This document shows positions 7,158 to 15,439 of a stretch of DNA of 64,000 nucleotides, piece after piece. Numbering within the stretch: the first letter of the stretch is position 1; each line of letters opens with the position of its first letter. The notes under the pieces were generated by a model, which saw only the letters and a program-made list of their open reading frames with translations, did not search any database and had not been told where the DNA came from. The stretch is taken from contig NZ_CP035382.1 of NCBI RefSeq assembly GCF_006874705.1, positions 2,232,001-2,296,000 on the forward strand, given 5' to 3'. The translations under genes were made by a program, and so were the position numbers. Origin of the DNA: Leclercia adecarboxylata (GTDB taxonomy: Bacteria > Pseudomonadota > Gammaproteobacteria > Enterobacterales > Enterobacteriaceae).

Positions 7158-9689
7158 TTAAATGCACACCGCTGTCGTTTGCAAAATACTTCCATTCACA
7201 CCACTCAAGTTATATTTCGCTGTACATTTTTGCTCAGGTTGGTTACCCCATTGCACAGTGATAATACCATTATCCTGTAGACCTGATAGGTATACCATTC
7301 CAGCATCCGAAACAATGCTGGTTTGGTTCCGTTCATTAGTTTGATAGGTCACAGTTGCTCCATATGGTACATATTTGCCATCAGTTGTTTTAAGTATCGC
7401 AAAAGCTCTTTTACCAATATTACCTGCGTAATTTGCCCGAACAATTGCTCCACGTGTAGGTATAACCTGCTTCGTTGTTTCTGGTAATTCCATTTCATCA
7501 CCAAGTGAAGTTGAATCGAGGGTAATATCAGTTCTGCGATAAGGGGTTACATATGGAACAACTGCGTAGCCACGATAGTCGGTTTCTATTGTATTATCAG
7601 TACTTAGTTGAACATGGCTCAGACCAGGGGCCTTAATTAATACGGCTGAATCATTGATGCTCTGACCAAGCGTAATACCATCAGCGTGAGCGATAATACT
7701 TCCGCTTAAGCCATAATCCAGACGACGACTATCTTTATCATAGCCATAGCCAGCATTAACAGTGCCAAAAGAATCATCATAAGTTGCCCGAACATTGCCA
7801 CTGTAATGCTCGCGATTGCCATAACCTTGCTGAATACTCCAGTCTAATTTGTCATTCTCGAGTCCAGACCCTCCTAATGTGATAAATTGATCCGTTGAGC
7901 CTGGATTAGTGTTCACAACTTGATAACTTGCATATGAATGCGTTAGCCAATTGCTGAAAGGAACTGTAACTGTCAGAGATATACGTTGATCATCCCTGGC
8001 TTCACGGCTTGAACCTTTCGAATCCCACGTATAACGATTATAACTATAACCTAAATAATAGTTAATGCCTCTCCAGCCCCCGTTATAGCCTACACTAATA
8101 GATTTATTGGTTCTTTGATTGTCCCAATAATCTTCAATTATGCCGCTAATTGACAAACTTCCTAAATCTTTACCGAGGCTTTGATTTAAGATGAGATTGG
8201 TTCTATTTTTTAAGGAATAGCTTGAATAGTTGATGCCATCACTATCATCTGAATAAGTATCTAAAACCTCAGTTAAAGTATTAAATCCTTTTGTTGAATA
8301 GCGGTAGCCTGCAATAGTTACATTAGTCCCAGTTTGCAGTATATTTTTCCCATAACGTATACGCCATGATTGCCCCGATTGTTTATCTTGCTCCTGTTTT
8401 TTCGACCAGGCATGTGTCACATCTAAGGACATTGCGCCCCATTCACCAAGATTATATCCTAGCCCTGCAGACAACGCTTGATAATGGGACGCTCCTTGTA
8501 TGCCGCCATAAACTGTAGCGTTAGTTGAAACACCGTAAGTTGCTGTTGCCTGAGTGAATGGCTGTTCATCAACGTTACCATCATAAGGTCGGTATTTACC
8601 TGATGTAACCTCATATTCAAAATAGTTTTCTCTGACCATTACCGGCAGTGTTGCAAAAGGAACAACAAATTCTTGAGTTGTTCCATCAGACTCTTCAACC
8701 GTAACGTATAAGTCACCGCTACCACCGCTAGGGTACATATCCGTTATTTCAAACGCACCTGGCGCTACATATGTCTGATATACCTGATAATCGTTCTGCT
8801 TAATTACAACCCGGGCATTCGTTTTAGCAATACCGCGGATGACTGGTGCATAACCACGCATGCTTTCAGGAAGCATGGTAGTATCTGTTGCCACTTGTAT
8901 ACCCGTAAAAGGTACGCTATCGAAAATAGAGGATAGCGAAGAACTTTCTCCAAATATAACATTACTATTTATCGTCCTGATACTACGTTGCATATATAAA
9001 TAAACTGAGTCCCATTTCGATGAGTCTCCATTATTTTTATTCCAGGTGCTATAGTTTCGTATGCGCCAGGCACCAAAGTTTACCCCGCTCTGAAGATTCA
9101 AATTATAATGTTCATCATTAGATTGAGAGTCTTGAGCGCTACTGAATTGGTAGTTCATCATTAGGGCATTGATCCCATCATCAAACTGCTCTGGCGGAAT
9201 GTATCCTTGCGCATTAACTACCATTGCTGCCTGAGGTATTGAAATAATCAGACGTTGTGAGCTAAAATCAAAATTAATTTGAGCTTCAGGGATGGCGTTA
9301 AGATTGGCGCAACCTTTCGCATCCTCGATTAGCCCAGGGAATGATTTTATTTTGACGCCATATTGGCTCAGCAAATTTATATTTAGACAAGGTTTTAGAT
9401 TTCCGCTATTATTAGTTGAATCGCTGTCATCAATTACAAATTTGATGTTTTTTGTTTCAATATAGCGGCCGTTTAACATAATATCAACGCGATATTCTCC
9501 CGGGGCTTGGGCATTTTTGCTTTCGAACATGCTTAAATCTGGTGGGGGAGAATCAGCGTTTCCATTCACGGAATTGATAAAAGAAGGATCAAAATATTCT
9601 CTCGCATATGCATCATTTTTTTCGGATAGTAATGCGGAAATTATAGCCATGCATAATATTGAAGTATTAAAATATTTTTTAGTTTGCAT
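7158..9689 (-). CDS. Fimbrial outer-membrane usher (FimD/PapC family)
   Basis: This 843-residue usher forms the outer-membrane pore through which chaperone-subunit complexes are assembled and secreted. A signal peptide (about 1-29) precedes the N-terminal domain that binds chaperone complexes ('YFDPSFINSVNG'). A 24-strand barrel region follows with the plug insertion, then two C-terminal domains ending in a Cys-containing tail ('CTAKYNLSG...AVCI'). The ATG at 9689 has AAGGAT at suitable spacing; the in-frame ATG at 9695 is too close to it. Length is typical of the family and there is no frame break. It begins 24 bases after the chaperone stop. Confidence 0.95.
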   Translation of the reverse strand: MQTKKYFNTSILCMAIISALLSEKNDAYAREYFDPSFINSVNGNADSPPPDLSMFESKNAQAPGEYRVDIMLNGRYIETKNIKFVIDDSDSTNNSGNLKPCLNINLLSQYGVKIKSFPGLIEDAKGCANLNAIPEAQINFDFSSQRLIISIPQAAMVVNAQGYIPPEQFDDGINALMMNYQFSSAQDSQSNDEHYNLNLQSGVNFGAWRIRNYSTWNKNNGDSSKWDSVYLYMQRSIRTINSNVIFGESSSLSSIFDSVPFTGIQVATDTTMLPESMRGYAPVIRGIAKTNARVVIKQNDYQVYQTYVAPGAFEITDMYPSGGSGDLYVTVEESDGTTQEFVVPFATLPVMVRENYFEYEVTSGKYRPYDGNVDEQPFTQATATYGVSTNATVYGGIQGASHYQALSAGLGYNLGEWGAMSLDVTHAWSKKQEQDKQSGQSWRIRYGKNILQTGTNVTIAGYRYSTKGFNTLTEVLDTYSDDSDGINYSSYSLKNRTNLILNQSLGKDLGSLSISGIIEDYWDNQRTNKSISVGYNGGWRGINYYLGYSYNRYTWDSKGSSREARDDQRISLTVTVPFSNWLTHSYASYQVVNTNPGSTDQFITLGGSGLENDKLDWSIQQGYGNREHYSGNVRATYDDSFGTVNAGYGYDKDSRRLDYGLSGSIIAHADGITLGQSINDSAVLIKAPGLSHVQLSTDNTIETDYRGYAVVPYVTPYRRTDITLDSTSLGDEMELPETTKQVIPTRGAIVRANYAGNIGKRAFAILKTTDGKYVPYGATVTYQTNERNQTSIVSDAGMVYLSGLQDNGIITVQWGNQPEQKCTAKYNLSGVNGSILQTTAVCI

Positions 9690-9713
9690 ATGCATATCCT
9701 TATGTTAATGCAT

Positions 9714-10428
9714 TTATAAAGACATTGAGTAAAATGTACCTGCTCCGCCATAATCATTAACTATTCGCCATGTGATTTTTGTCGGATCGTTTTGCTCTTT
9801 CTTTAATGTTATTTCTTTTGAAGCAAAAGGTGCTATTGAACCTACATCTTGCGTTATATTTTTGTTTCCAAGTTGTACTGTGTTAAAGTAATAAAAAAAA
9901 GGCGTTGGGTTTTTAACTATGATTTTCCCTGTAACTTTTCTCCATTCTATTTTTTTTGCTTCCTCAATATTTGACATGCTGGACAATGCTTTTGGCCTAT
10001 AAATCAGGCGCATGCGATGGCGAACAGCAAGTTGTATTGTATTGTATTGTATTGTATTGTATTGTATTGCTATTAGCATATGAATCGTCAGTTGGTGGCA
10101 CAGCCATAATGTTAAAGAAAAAAATAGACTCACGATCTAAAGGCACCTTGATATTCGGTGTTGCAAATAACCTTAAGGTATTTTTTTGTTTTGCTTCAAG
10201 GCGAAACAGAGGTGGCGTAGCTAAAAATGATGGTGCTTGCCCCTCCGCTGACTCCACCCAGGATTTAATTAAATATGGCATCTCATCCTTGTTTTCAACC
10301 TGAGCAGAAATTTCACGTGTTCCTTCTTTATAAAGATAGCGGGTTGATTCTATTACAATGCCAGCATATGAGAAGCTGCATAAAAAAATTGAGTGTAAAA
10401 CCAATGTATTGATAATGAATTTCAACAT
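9714..10428 (-). CDS. Fimbrial periplasmic chaperone, phase-variable and out of frame here
   Basis: This is a PapD/FimC-type chaperone that caps pilus subunits in the periplasm. The first frame (start 10428) gives a signal peptide (about 1-22, ending FSYA) and the N-terminal Ig-like domain through 'FFFNIMAVPPTDDSYANSN'. It then runs through a pentanucleotide repeat into an early stop at 9997 (143 residues). The rest of the family sequence ('IQLAVRHRMRLIYRPKAL' and domain 2, to 9714) is in another frame. The region spans 715 bases; adding one 5-base unit gives 720, a 239-residue protein of normal size. The gene is therefore intact apart from repeat number. As it stands no functional chaperone is expected, so the pilus should be off. 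A sequencing artefact at the repeat is the alternative. Confidence 0.9.
10032..10069 (-). repeat. Pentanucleotide repeat (TACAA)7 inside the chaperone gene
   Basis: On the coding (minus) strand seven perfect TACAA units follow a CAA. Because 5 is not a multiple of 3, each gain or loss of a unit changes the frame. Reading 'NTIQ' into 'LAVRHR' needs two, five or eight copies; seven copies is out of frame. The repeat falls at the start of the conserved G1 strand, where family members read N-x-(L/I)-Q-(L/I)-A. Confidence 0.95.
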
Positions 10429-10481
10429 GATTATTTCTCAGGGGTAATAAATGGGCTCGTCTGGCGAGCCCAAGGGAATTA

Positions 10482-11057
10482 TTAGTTGGAGACGGTATAA
10501 TCAATAGTGAAGGTAGCAACGCCTTTTACTGGACCCTCAGTTACTGTTGTGTCCTTATTAATTTTTACGTAACCAGCAGTGTACTTCAGAGTTGACGTTT
10601 CATCTGGTTTATAAGTTTCAGTCATTGTTTTTGAGCCGTCAAAAGTCAGACGTGAGTTATCATCCTTTTTGGCGATACCAATGCCGATTCCTTGTGCGCC
10701 ATTATCTGCAGTGTTTACCAGAATGTCAGGGTTGGAATTAGTGGTACCTGTTACGGCAACTGTAAGCGAGTTTACTTTGGCTGCGTTGGTGCTACCTTTC
10801 GCGCAGTCGGATACTTCGAAGCCGAAATCCTGAGATTTAAAGAGAGCGCCTTCACTCTGGCCATTTGCTTCAGAGGTAGTAATAGTCGTCAGACGAACGA
10901 TGCCATTATTTAAAGTACCTGTTGGTTTAATAACACAGGATGTTGCTGCGTCATTTACTTCACCCATAACAGTTACTTCAGCAGTGTTAACAGCCATAGC
11001 CTGTGCGCTCATCGCTACTGAAGCAGCCGCGATTACAGCTAAAATTGTTTTATTCAT
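10482..11057 (-). CDS. Major fimbrial subunit (type 1-like pilin)
   Basis: This 191-residue pilin is the first gene of the operon. The ATG at 11057 opens a classic signal peptide (MNKTILAVIAAASVAMSAQAMA), and the mature protein starts near VNTAEVTVMGEV. Two cysteines ('TSCVIKP', 'VSDCAKG') form the usual disulphide, and the C-terminal 'TFTIDYTVSN' has the penultimate aromatic of the donor-strand motif. A longer frame from 11174 adds residues with no signal logic. It sits 53 bases before the chaperone start and should be the most abundant product because it is promoter-proximal. Shaft assembly depends on the chaperone next door, which is out of frame here. Confidence 0.93.
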   Translation of the reverse strand: MNKTILAVIAAASVAMSAQAMAVNTAEVTVMGEVNDAATSCVIKPTGTLNNGIVRLTTITTSEANGQSEGALFKSQDFGFEVSDCAKGSTNAAKVNSLTVAVTGTTNSNPDILVNTADNGAQGIGIGIAKKDDNSRLTFDGSKTMTETYKPDETSTLKYTAGYVKINKDTTVTEGPVKGVATFTIDYTVSN

Positions 11058-11776
11058 TTGATTAATCCATATTATTAAAACTAGTCCTAATAGGAAAATG
11101 CATTTTGATATATTAAGTAGCAATAAACGTAATGCATCTTCTCTATTGTTGCGCTTAATCCAGAAGATCGCCAATTAGAGTTGTATGGTCATCCTCAATA
11201 GACTAGCGGGAAAGAGTGTAATGGGGGAGGGGCTAATGAGTCATGTGAATTTTTACTTCATTATATCGCTTTCACTTTTAGTAATAAGATATTTGTATGG
11301 GTTGAGATGATTGTATAGAATTGAATTATTTATTAATTCTGAATTTACTCTGGTATTTGTTATGGATGCGATTCAGATAATGTCTATTTAATTTATCTAT
11401 TTATTGATTTTAAAAATGCTTTTAATTTCTTTATGGTGGTTTTTATTGATATTTGACATGCTTTAGACTCATTTACGCGCTCTGATGTCATTGCAATACT
11501 TTCTTCATTTTTTTTATGAATGTTATCATGGTCAATCCAGTTTTCCTGAATTTGAATTTTATATCATTTTATTCTATTTTAAGTACCAACCATGAGTCGA
11601 AGTTCCGGCTGCTTTGCTTGAATATGTATTGCTTAGTTAAAGCCGTGATCTCTTATGCACTTCTTCTTTTATTAAGTAGGCAGTTGTGAACATGTTATCG
11701 TTCGTTCATCAGGGCGCTGAATAAAAAGTGGATGCTGATTAATAATTTTCGACAGTACAAGGAAGGCTGACGGATT
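11058..11776. promoter_or_regulatory. Divergent control region between fimbrial operon and regulator gene
   Basis: About 720 AT-rich bases lie between the divergent major-pilin gene and the winged-helix regulator gene. Length, position and base composition suggest promoters for both and binding sites for nucleoid proteins or the regulator. I could not place a convincing -35/-10 pair. The only coding candidate is a 24-codon frame at 11236-11310. Confidence 0.5.
11236..11310 (+). CDS. Possible 24-residue hydrophobic small protein
   Basis: A purine-rich GGGGGAGGGG ends about five bases before an ATG that opens a 24-codon frame, MSHVNFYFIISLSLLVIRY and four more residues. The peptide is essentially one membrane-spanning segment with a basic end. 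The strong ribosome-binding site makes translation plausible, but the length allows chance. It lies in the fimbrial control region, on the same strand as the regulator. Confidence 0.3.
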   Translation: MSHVNFYFIISLSLLVIRYLYGLR

Positions 11777-12364
11777 ATGAAATACAATAAATTTATTATT
11801 AACAGTGAAGTTATATTTGATATGAATTCTTGTGAGGTGAAGTCTGTTACTATTGAATCAAGTGAGAACATAATACTGAATGTGCCTACGGCTCGTTGTT
11901 TACAGCTTTTGCTGGAGTGTCAAGGCCGCGTCGTTTCAAGAGAGGACTTCCTTTTGCAAGTCTGGAATGCCAGAGGTATTGTTGTTTCACAAAATACGTT
12001 TTACCAAAATATTTCTTTATTACGTAAATCTTTAAAAAAAGCTGGGCTCAGTGTTGAGATTATCATTACCGTCAGGCGCAAGGGTTTTACTATTTCGACA
12101 GATACTAAAATTGAACGGCTCGAAGAAGAATTAGATTTACCAGTAATTAATTCACAATATTCATCAACAAACCCTCCATCTATAGCTGACAACACAGAAA
12201 ATAAAATAGGTTTTCGTAAAAATTTAGGGGCACCTTTTAACAGCTTACTTGAACATGTTCAACCGTCCTCCTTAAAGGCAACCTATATCCCTGCGTGGGT
12301 TAAAATGATTCTTGCAGCGTTAATCATTGTTGATGTTATGAGTTTTATTATTAATTATTTCTAA
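11777..12364 (+). CDS. Membrane-anchored winged-helix transcriptional regulator (CadC/ToxR type)
   Basis: This 195-residue protein has an N-terminal OmpR/PhoB-type winged helix (about 25-108). The 'GRVVSREDFLLQVW' helix, the recognition-helix stretch 'NTFYQNISLLRKSLK' and the wing 'IITVRRKGFTI' are all visible. A polar linker (about 110-170) follows, then one C-terminal membrane segment (about 174-194) with almost nothing beyond it. It thus resembles ToxR/CadC one-component regulators that lack the periplasmic sensor domain. It faces the fimbrial operon across 720 bases, so control of that operon is a reasonable inference. A hairpin terminator follows at 12411. Low GC marks it as part of the accessory block. 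Confidence 0.85.
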   Translation: MKYNKFIINSEVIFDMNSCEVKSVTIESSENIILNVPTARCLQLLLECQGRVVSREDFLLQVWNARGIVVSQNTFYQNISLLRKSLKKAGLSVEIIITVRRKGFTISTDTKIERLEEELDLPVINSQYSSTNPPSIADNTENKIGFRKNLGAPFNSLLEHVQPSSLKATYIPAWVKMILAALIIVDVMSFIINYF

Positions 12365-12410
12365 TTCATGAAATATTGACTACCGCCGCTTAAATATAGT
12401 CTGTATTGAT

Positions 12411-12442
12411 ACTTGTCTGGTTGGCAGGCCAGACAAGTTTTT
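12411..12442. terminator. Bidirectional terminator between regulator and epmB
   Basis: ACTTGTCTGG (12411-12420) pairs with CCAGACAAGT (12429-12438) around an eight-base loop, followed by TTTTCTT on the plus strand. It separates the rightward regulator gene from the convergent epmB and marks the right edge of the AT-rich block. Confidence 0.8.
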
Positions 12443-12444
12443 CT

Positions 12445-13473
12445 TCAGCACTGCTTCAGCCCCAAATCCAGCGGCGTCTTACTCGGTTCGCCACCGATCT
12501 CACGCGCCAGTTTCGGTACCATATACCCAGAAACGAGGGTCAGTAGCTCACGCATAATGGCGCGGGCTTCCTCATCACCGACCATAAAGTGAGCAGCGCC
12601 CTGTACTTTATCCAGCACGTGGATGTAGTAGGGCATCACGCCTGCATCAAACAGCGCGTTGCTCAGATCGGCCAGTGTCGTAGCATTGTCGTTAACGCCA
12701 CGTAGCAGGACGCTTTGGTTGAGCAGTGTTACGCCAGCCTGACGCAGGTATTTCATTGCCGCCCGGAAGCTATCATCAATTTCATTAGCGTGATTGATAT
12801 GGTTCACCAGCAGGATTTGCAGCGATGAGCGTGCCAGTCTGGCGCTCAGCTCATCGGTGATCCTTGCCGGAATCACAATCGGTAAACGACTATGGATACG
12901 TAACCGCTTTATATGCGGGATCGCTTCCAGCTGAGTGATAAGCCAGTCCAGCTCATGATCTTTCGCCATCAGCGGATCGCCACCCGAGAAGATGATCTCA
13001 TCGAGCTCGGTGTGGGCAGCAATATAGTCGAGAGCAGCCTGCCAGTTACGTTTGTTCCCCTGATTGTCGGCATAAGGGAAGTGACGACGAAAACAGTAAC
13101 GGCAATTTACCGCACAACCGCCCTTAACCAATAACAATGCGCGATTGCGGTACTTATGCAATAGACCGGGCACCACGCTGTTTTGCTCTTCAAGGGGATC
13201 GGTGCTGAACCCGGGGGCAGCGACAAACTCATCCTGCGACGTAAGAACCTGTTTTAACAGAGGATCGTCAGGGTTGCCTTTCTCCATTCGTGCAACAAAA
13301 GCACGTGGAACACGTAGCGCAAACAGGCGTTTCGCTTCACGTCCGGCAAGGAGGTTTTCATCTGCGTTCAGGTTTAAAAGACGCAGCAGTTCATCAGGAC
13401 TGGTGATTACATCAGCAAGTTGCAATAACCAATCTTCTCTGGATGGGGTGTTTAGGGTTACAATATGCGCCAT
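12445..13473 (-). CDS. epmB: EF-P lysine 2,3-aminomutase
   Basis: EpmB converts alpha-lysine to (R)-beta-lysine, which EpmA then attaches to EF-P Lys34. The 342-residue protein carries the radical-SAM cluster motif CAVNCRYC (Cys120, 124, 127), the GGDP motif ('FSGGDPLM') and a PLP-binding region, as in lysine 2,3-aminomutases. The start [15 protein letters not shown] equals that of the E. coli protein. It is divergent from efp, with 40 bases between the two start codons, so both promoters overlap in a short region. Both partner genes, efp and epmA, are in this window; the hydroxylase gene epmC is not. Confidence 0.97.
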   Translation of the reverse strand: MAHIVTLNTPSREDWLLQLADVITSPDELLRLLNLNADENLLAGREAKRLFALRVPRAFVARMEKGNPDDPLLKQVLTSQDEFVAAPGFSTDPLEEQNSVVPGLLHKYRNRALLLVKGGCAVNCRYCFRRHFPYADNQGNKRNWQAALDYIAAHTELDEIIFSGGDPLMAKDHELDWLITQLEAIPHIKRLRIHSRLPIVIPARITDELSARLARSSLQILLVNHINHANEIDDSFRAAMKYLRQAGVTLLNQSVLLRGVNDNATTLADLSNALFDAGVMPYYIHVLDKVQGAAHFMVGDEEARAIMRELLTLVSGYMVPKLAREIGGEPSKTPLDLGLKQC

Positions 13474-13513
13474 TTTGTGGCTTAGCTACCAGTTAACAAT
13501 TTCAGAGGGCCTT

Positions 13514-14080
13514 ATGGCGACTTACTATAGCAACGATTTTCGTGCCGGTCTTAAAATCATGATGGACGGCGAACCGTACGCGGTTGAAGCCAGCGAATTC
13601 GTTAAACCAGGTAAAGGTCAGGCATTCGCACGCGTTAAGCTGCGCCGCCTGCTGACCGGTACCCGTGTAGAGAAAACCTTCAAATCCACCGACTCCGCTG
13701 AAGGCGCAGACGTTGTTGATATGAACCTGACTTACCTCTACAACGACGGTGAATTCTACCACTTCATGAACAACTCCACTTTCGAGCAGCTGTCTGCTGA
13801 CGAGAAAGCCGTTGGTGACAGCGCTAAATGGCTGCTGGATCAGGCTGAGTGCATCGTAACCCTGTGGAACGGCCAGCCTATCGCTGTGACCCCGCCAAAC
13901 TTCGTTGAACTGGAAATCGTTGAAACCGATCCAGGTCTGAAAGGCGACACCGCAGGTACTGGCGGCAAGCCAGCCAAGCTGTCCACCGGTGCAGTGGTTA
14001 AAGTTCCACTGTTCGTTCAGACTGGCGAAATCATCAAAGTGGATACCCGCTCTGGTGAGTACGTTTCTCGCGTGAAGTAA
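13514..14080 (+). CDS. efp: Elongation factor P
   Basis: EF-P is a tRNA-shaped factor that relieves ribosome stalling at polyproline stretches. The 188-residue protein has the KOW-like domain I with the modified loop 'KPGKGQ' (Lys34), then two OB-fold domains ending '[12 protein letters not shown]'. ATG at 13514 with GAGGG upstream gives the normal start MATYYSNDF; a longer upstream frame that covers epmB is a shadow. A hairpin at 14096-14120 follows. Its base composition is typical of a highly expressed core gene. Confidence 0.98.
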   Translation: MATYYSNDFRAGLKIMMDGEPYAVEASEFVKPGKGQAFARVKLRRLLTGTRVEKTFKSTDSAEGADVVDMNLTYLYNDGEFYHFMNNSTFEQLSADEKAVGDSAKWLLDQAECIVTLWNGQPIAVTPPNFVELEIVETDPGLKGDTAGTGGKPAKLSTGAVVKVPLFVQTGEIIKVDTRSGEYVSRVK

Positions 14081-14095
14081 TTCATCTCGGGATGG

Positions 14096-14120
14096 AAGGC
14101 GCAGCGTTTTGCTGCGCCTT
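14096..14120 (+). terminator. Hairpin after efp
   Basis: AAGGCGCAGC and GCTGCGCCTT form a perfect 10-bp stem with a five-base loop 15 bases past the efp stop. A T-run is short or absent, so it may act as a weak terminator or as a 3' end stabiliser before ecnA. Confidence 0.6.
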
Positions 14121-14146
14121 ATCGATCGATAAAAGGTTCATGGACG

Positions 14147-14278
14147 ATGCCGCGCACAATCAAAATCTTACTGCTGATGGTTCTTGCTGGCTCTCTTCTC
14201 ACCGGATGCAACACGGCCCGTGGTGTCGGGGAAGACATTAAAAGCCTGGGTCATGCTATTTCGCACGCCGCCTCCTGA
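14147..14278 (+). CDS. ecnA: Entericidin A (antidote-like lipoprotein)
   Basis: This 43-residue lipoprotein has a signal peptide MPRTIKILLLMVLAGSLLTG with the lipobox LLTGC and a short mature part, CNTARGVGEDIKSLGHAIS and three more residues. It matches EcnA, described as the antidote partner of entericidin B in programmed lysis of starved cells. An upstream ATG at 14140 is in another frame and does not encode the lipoprotein. ecnB follows after 106 bases, and the two peptides share '[10 protein letters not shown]'. Confidence 0.93.
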   Translation: MPRTIKILLLMVLAGSLLTGCNTARGVGEDIKSLGHAISHAAS

Positions 14279-14384
14279 TATCTTCTACTTTTCCTAAAAA
14301 TGCTTCCTTTTCCGTCACTCGCCGGGATCCTGGCTATGCTTATGTGGCTGTACACAATAACTTTGCCTAAAAAAGGAAGACATT

Positions 14385-14531
14385 ATGCTTAAGAAAACAT
14401 GTGTAGCGATCTTTTCTGTCCTGGTGCTTTCATCAGTATTAACTGCCTGTAATACCACTCGCGGCGTTGGTGAAGATATCTCCTCTGGCGGCAGCGCGAT
14501 CTCTGGTGCGGCAACTAAAGCACAGCAGTAA
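14385..14531 (+). CDS. ecnB: Entericidin B (toxic lipoprotein)
   Basis: This 48-residue lipoprotein has a signal peptide [20 protein letters not shown], lipobox VLTAC and mature [20 protein letters not shown] plus seven residues. It matches the bacteriolytic entericidin B of enterobacteria. AAAGGAAG before the ATG at 14385 is a good ribosome-binding site. In relatives it has its own stationary-phase (sigma S) promoter; the 106-base gap here leaves room for one. The convergent ecnR follows. Confidence 0.93.
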   Translation: MLKKTCVAIFSVLVLSSVLTACNTTRGVGEDISSGGSAISGAATKAQQ

Positions 14532-14580
14532 TTTTGGGCGGTACGGGGCTTAATACGTCTCCGTACCCTCAGTTTACCGC

Positions 14581-15168
14581 TCAGGGCAGTGACAGAAACG
14601 GTGAATACCGTGTATCCATGTGTAGTTTCATTCGAATATTGCGCTTGTAGGTGTATACCGTTTTCCCATGAATGCTCAGTTTGCAGGCAATTTTCTGATT
14701 GCTGGCACCCTCCATCCACAGCGTTAACACTTTCTCTTCCTGACGCGTCAACAATGGCGATGCTGCCGATGCAGGTTCACTGCTTTCCTGGGATGCTAGC
14801 GCCTTATTAATTGTCTGCGCCAGTACCTCCAGTGGGGTCGTTTTGGCCAACGATGCCCACAGGGGAAAGGCGTTCATAAATGCAGACATTTCAGGTTGTT
14901 CCTCTGAATGCAGCAAAACAAAAGGCGCGGTTTCACTGGCATTCATTACGGATGAGAGCTGATGGATGTGCTGAAGGTCTGACGTAAACCCCTGCAAATC
15001 TGCAATCACCAGCGTCGGCTTCCACTGCAGAATATGCTCTCTGGCAAGAAAGAGATTGTTGAGGCCTGTCACCAACACAGGGGAAGGAAACAGCCCTGAA
15101 TGATTGATCCACATTTCCAGGCCCGTGCGGGTGTAATGACATCGGTCAATCAAAAGAATTTTGAACAT
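14581..15168 (-). CDS. ecnR: LuxR-type regulator EcnR
   Basis: This 195-residue two-domain regulator has an N-terminal receiver-like part (about 1-120, 'MFKILLIDRCHYTRTGLEM') without the full acidic pocket of a phosphorylated receiver. The C-terminal LuxR-type helix-turn-helix (about 140-190) includes 'LLTRQEEKVLTLWMEG' and 'IACKLSIHGKTVYTYKRNI'. Its place next to ecnB, convergent, matches the ecnR gene of Citrobacter and Enterobacter. It is related to RcsB/BglJ-type proteins. Control of the entericidin genes is inferred from the name gene and location. Confidence 0.8.
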   Translation of the reverse strand: MFKILLIDRCHYTRTGLEMWINHSGLFPSPVLVTGLNNLFLAREHILQWKPTLVIADLQGFTSDLQHIHQLSSVMNASETAPFVLLHSEEQPEMSAFMNAFPLWASLAKTTPLEVLAQTINKALASQESSEPASAASPLLTRQEEKVLTLWMEGASNQKIACKLSIHGKTVYTYKRNIRMKLHMDTRYSPFLSLP

Positions 15169-15366
15169 TAGTTTTTCGCAATCGGCAAAGTGTAGTCGCT
15201 TCCTGCTATCAGGAAGTGTCCCATAATAAAGAAGTCGGATGAGTTATAAATGAGTGAATTTCGCTGCTAATTACGTCTATTTCTCGCTTTCAAACGCTCA
15301 ACTAATGTCTGAAATAAACACGTTGAAAAATGAATTCATGCTCTTCAAAATATGAGATTCACCCGC

Positions 15367-15411
15367 CTTGCAGGACGACCTGTAAGCGCTTCTCTCATCG
15401 GGGACGGCCCC
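15367..15411 (+). promoter_or_regulatory. Guanidine-II (mini-ykkC) riboswitch
   Basis: Two adjacent hairpins have ACGR tetraloops. CTTGCAGG-ACGA-CCTGTAAG (15367-15386) is followed 13 bases later by GGGG-ACGG-CCCC (15400-15411). This pair is the diagnostic layout of the guanidine-II class, in which guanidine binding joins the two loops and frees the ribosome-binding site. The downstream site AAGGAG and sugE start lie about 20-30 bases on. Confidence 0.9.
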
Positions 15412-15439
15412 AGACTGTTATTTAAGTTAAGGAGCCTTT

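Noticed and set aside
9956..10303. 115-codon plus-strand frame across the pentanucleotide repeat
   Set aside because: Antisense to the chaperone gene; its open frame is produced by the repeat itself.
9714..10428. Chaperone as a decayed pseudogene
   Set aside because: Both halves are conserved to the ends and the only defect is the repeat count; a reversible switch explains it better.
11485..11595. 36-codon plus-strand frame in the fimbrial control region
   Set aside because: No ribosome-binding site and composition like random AT-rich DNA.
13145..13513. Long in-frame extension upstream of efp
   Set aside because: It covers epmB in antisense; efp has its own ATG with a ribosome-binding site and the family N-terminus.
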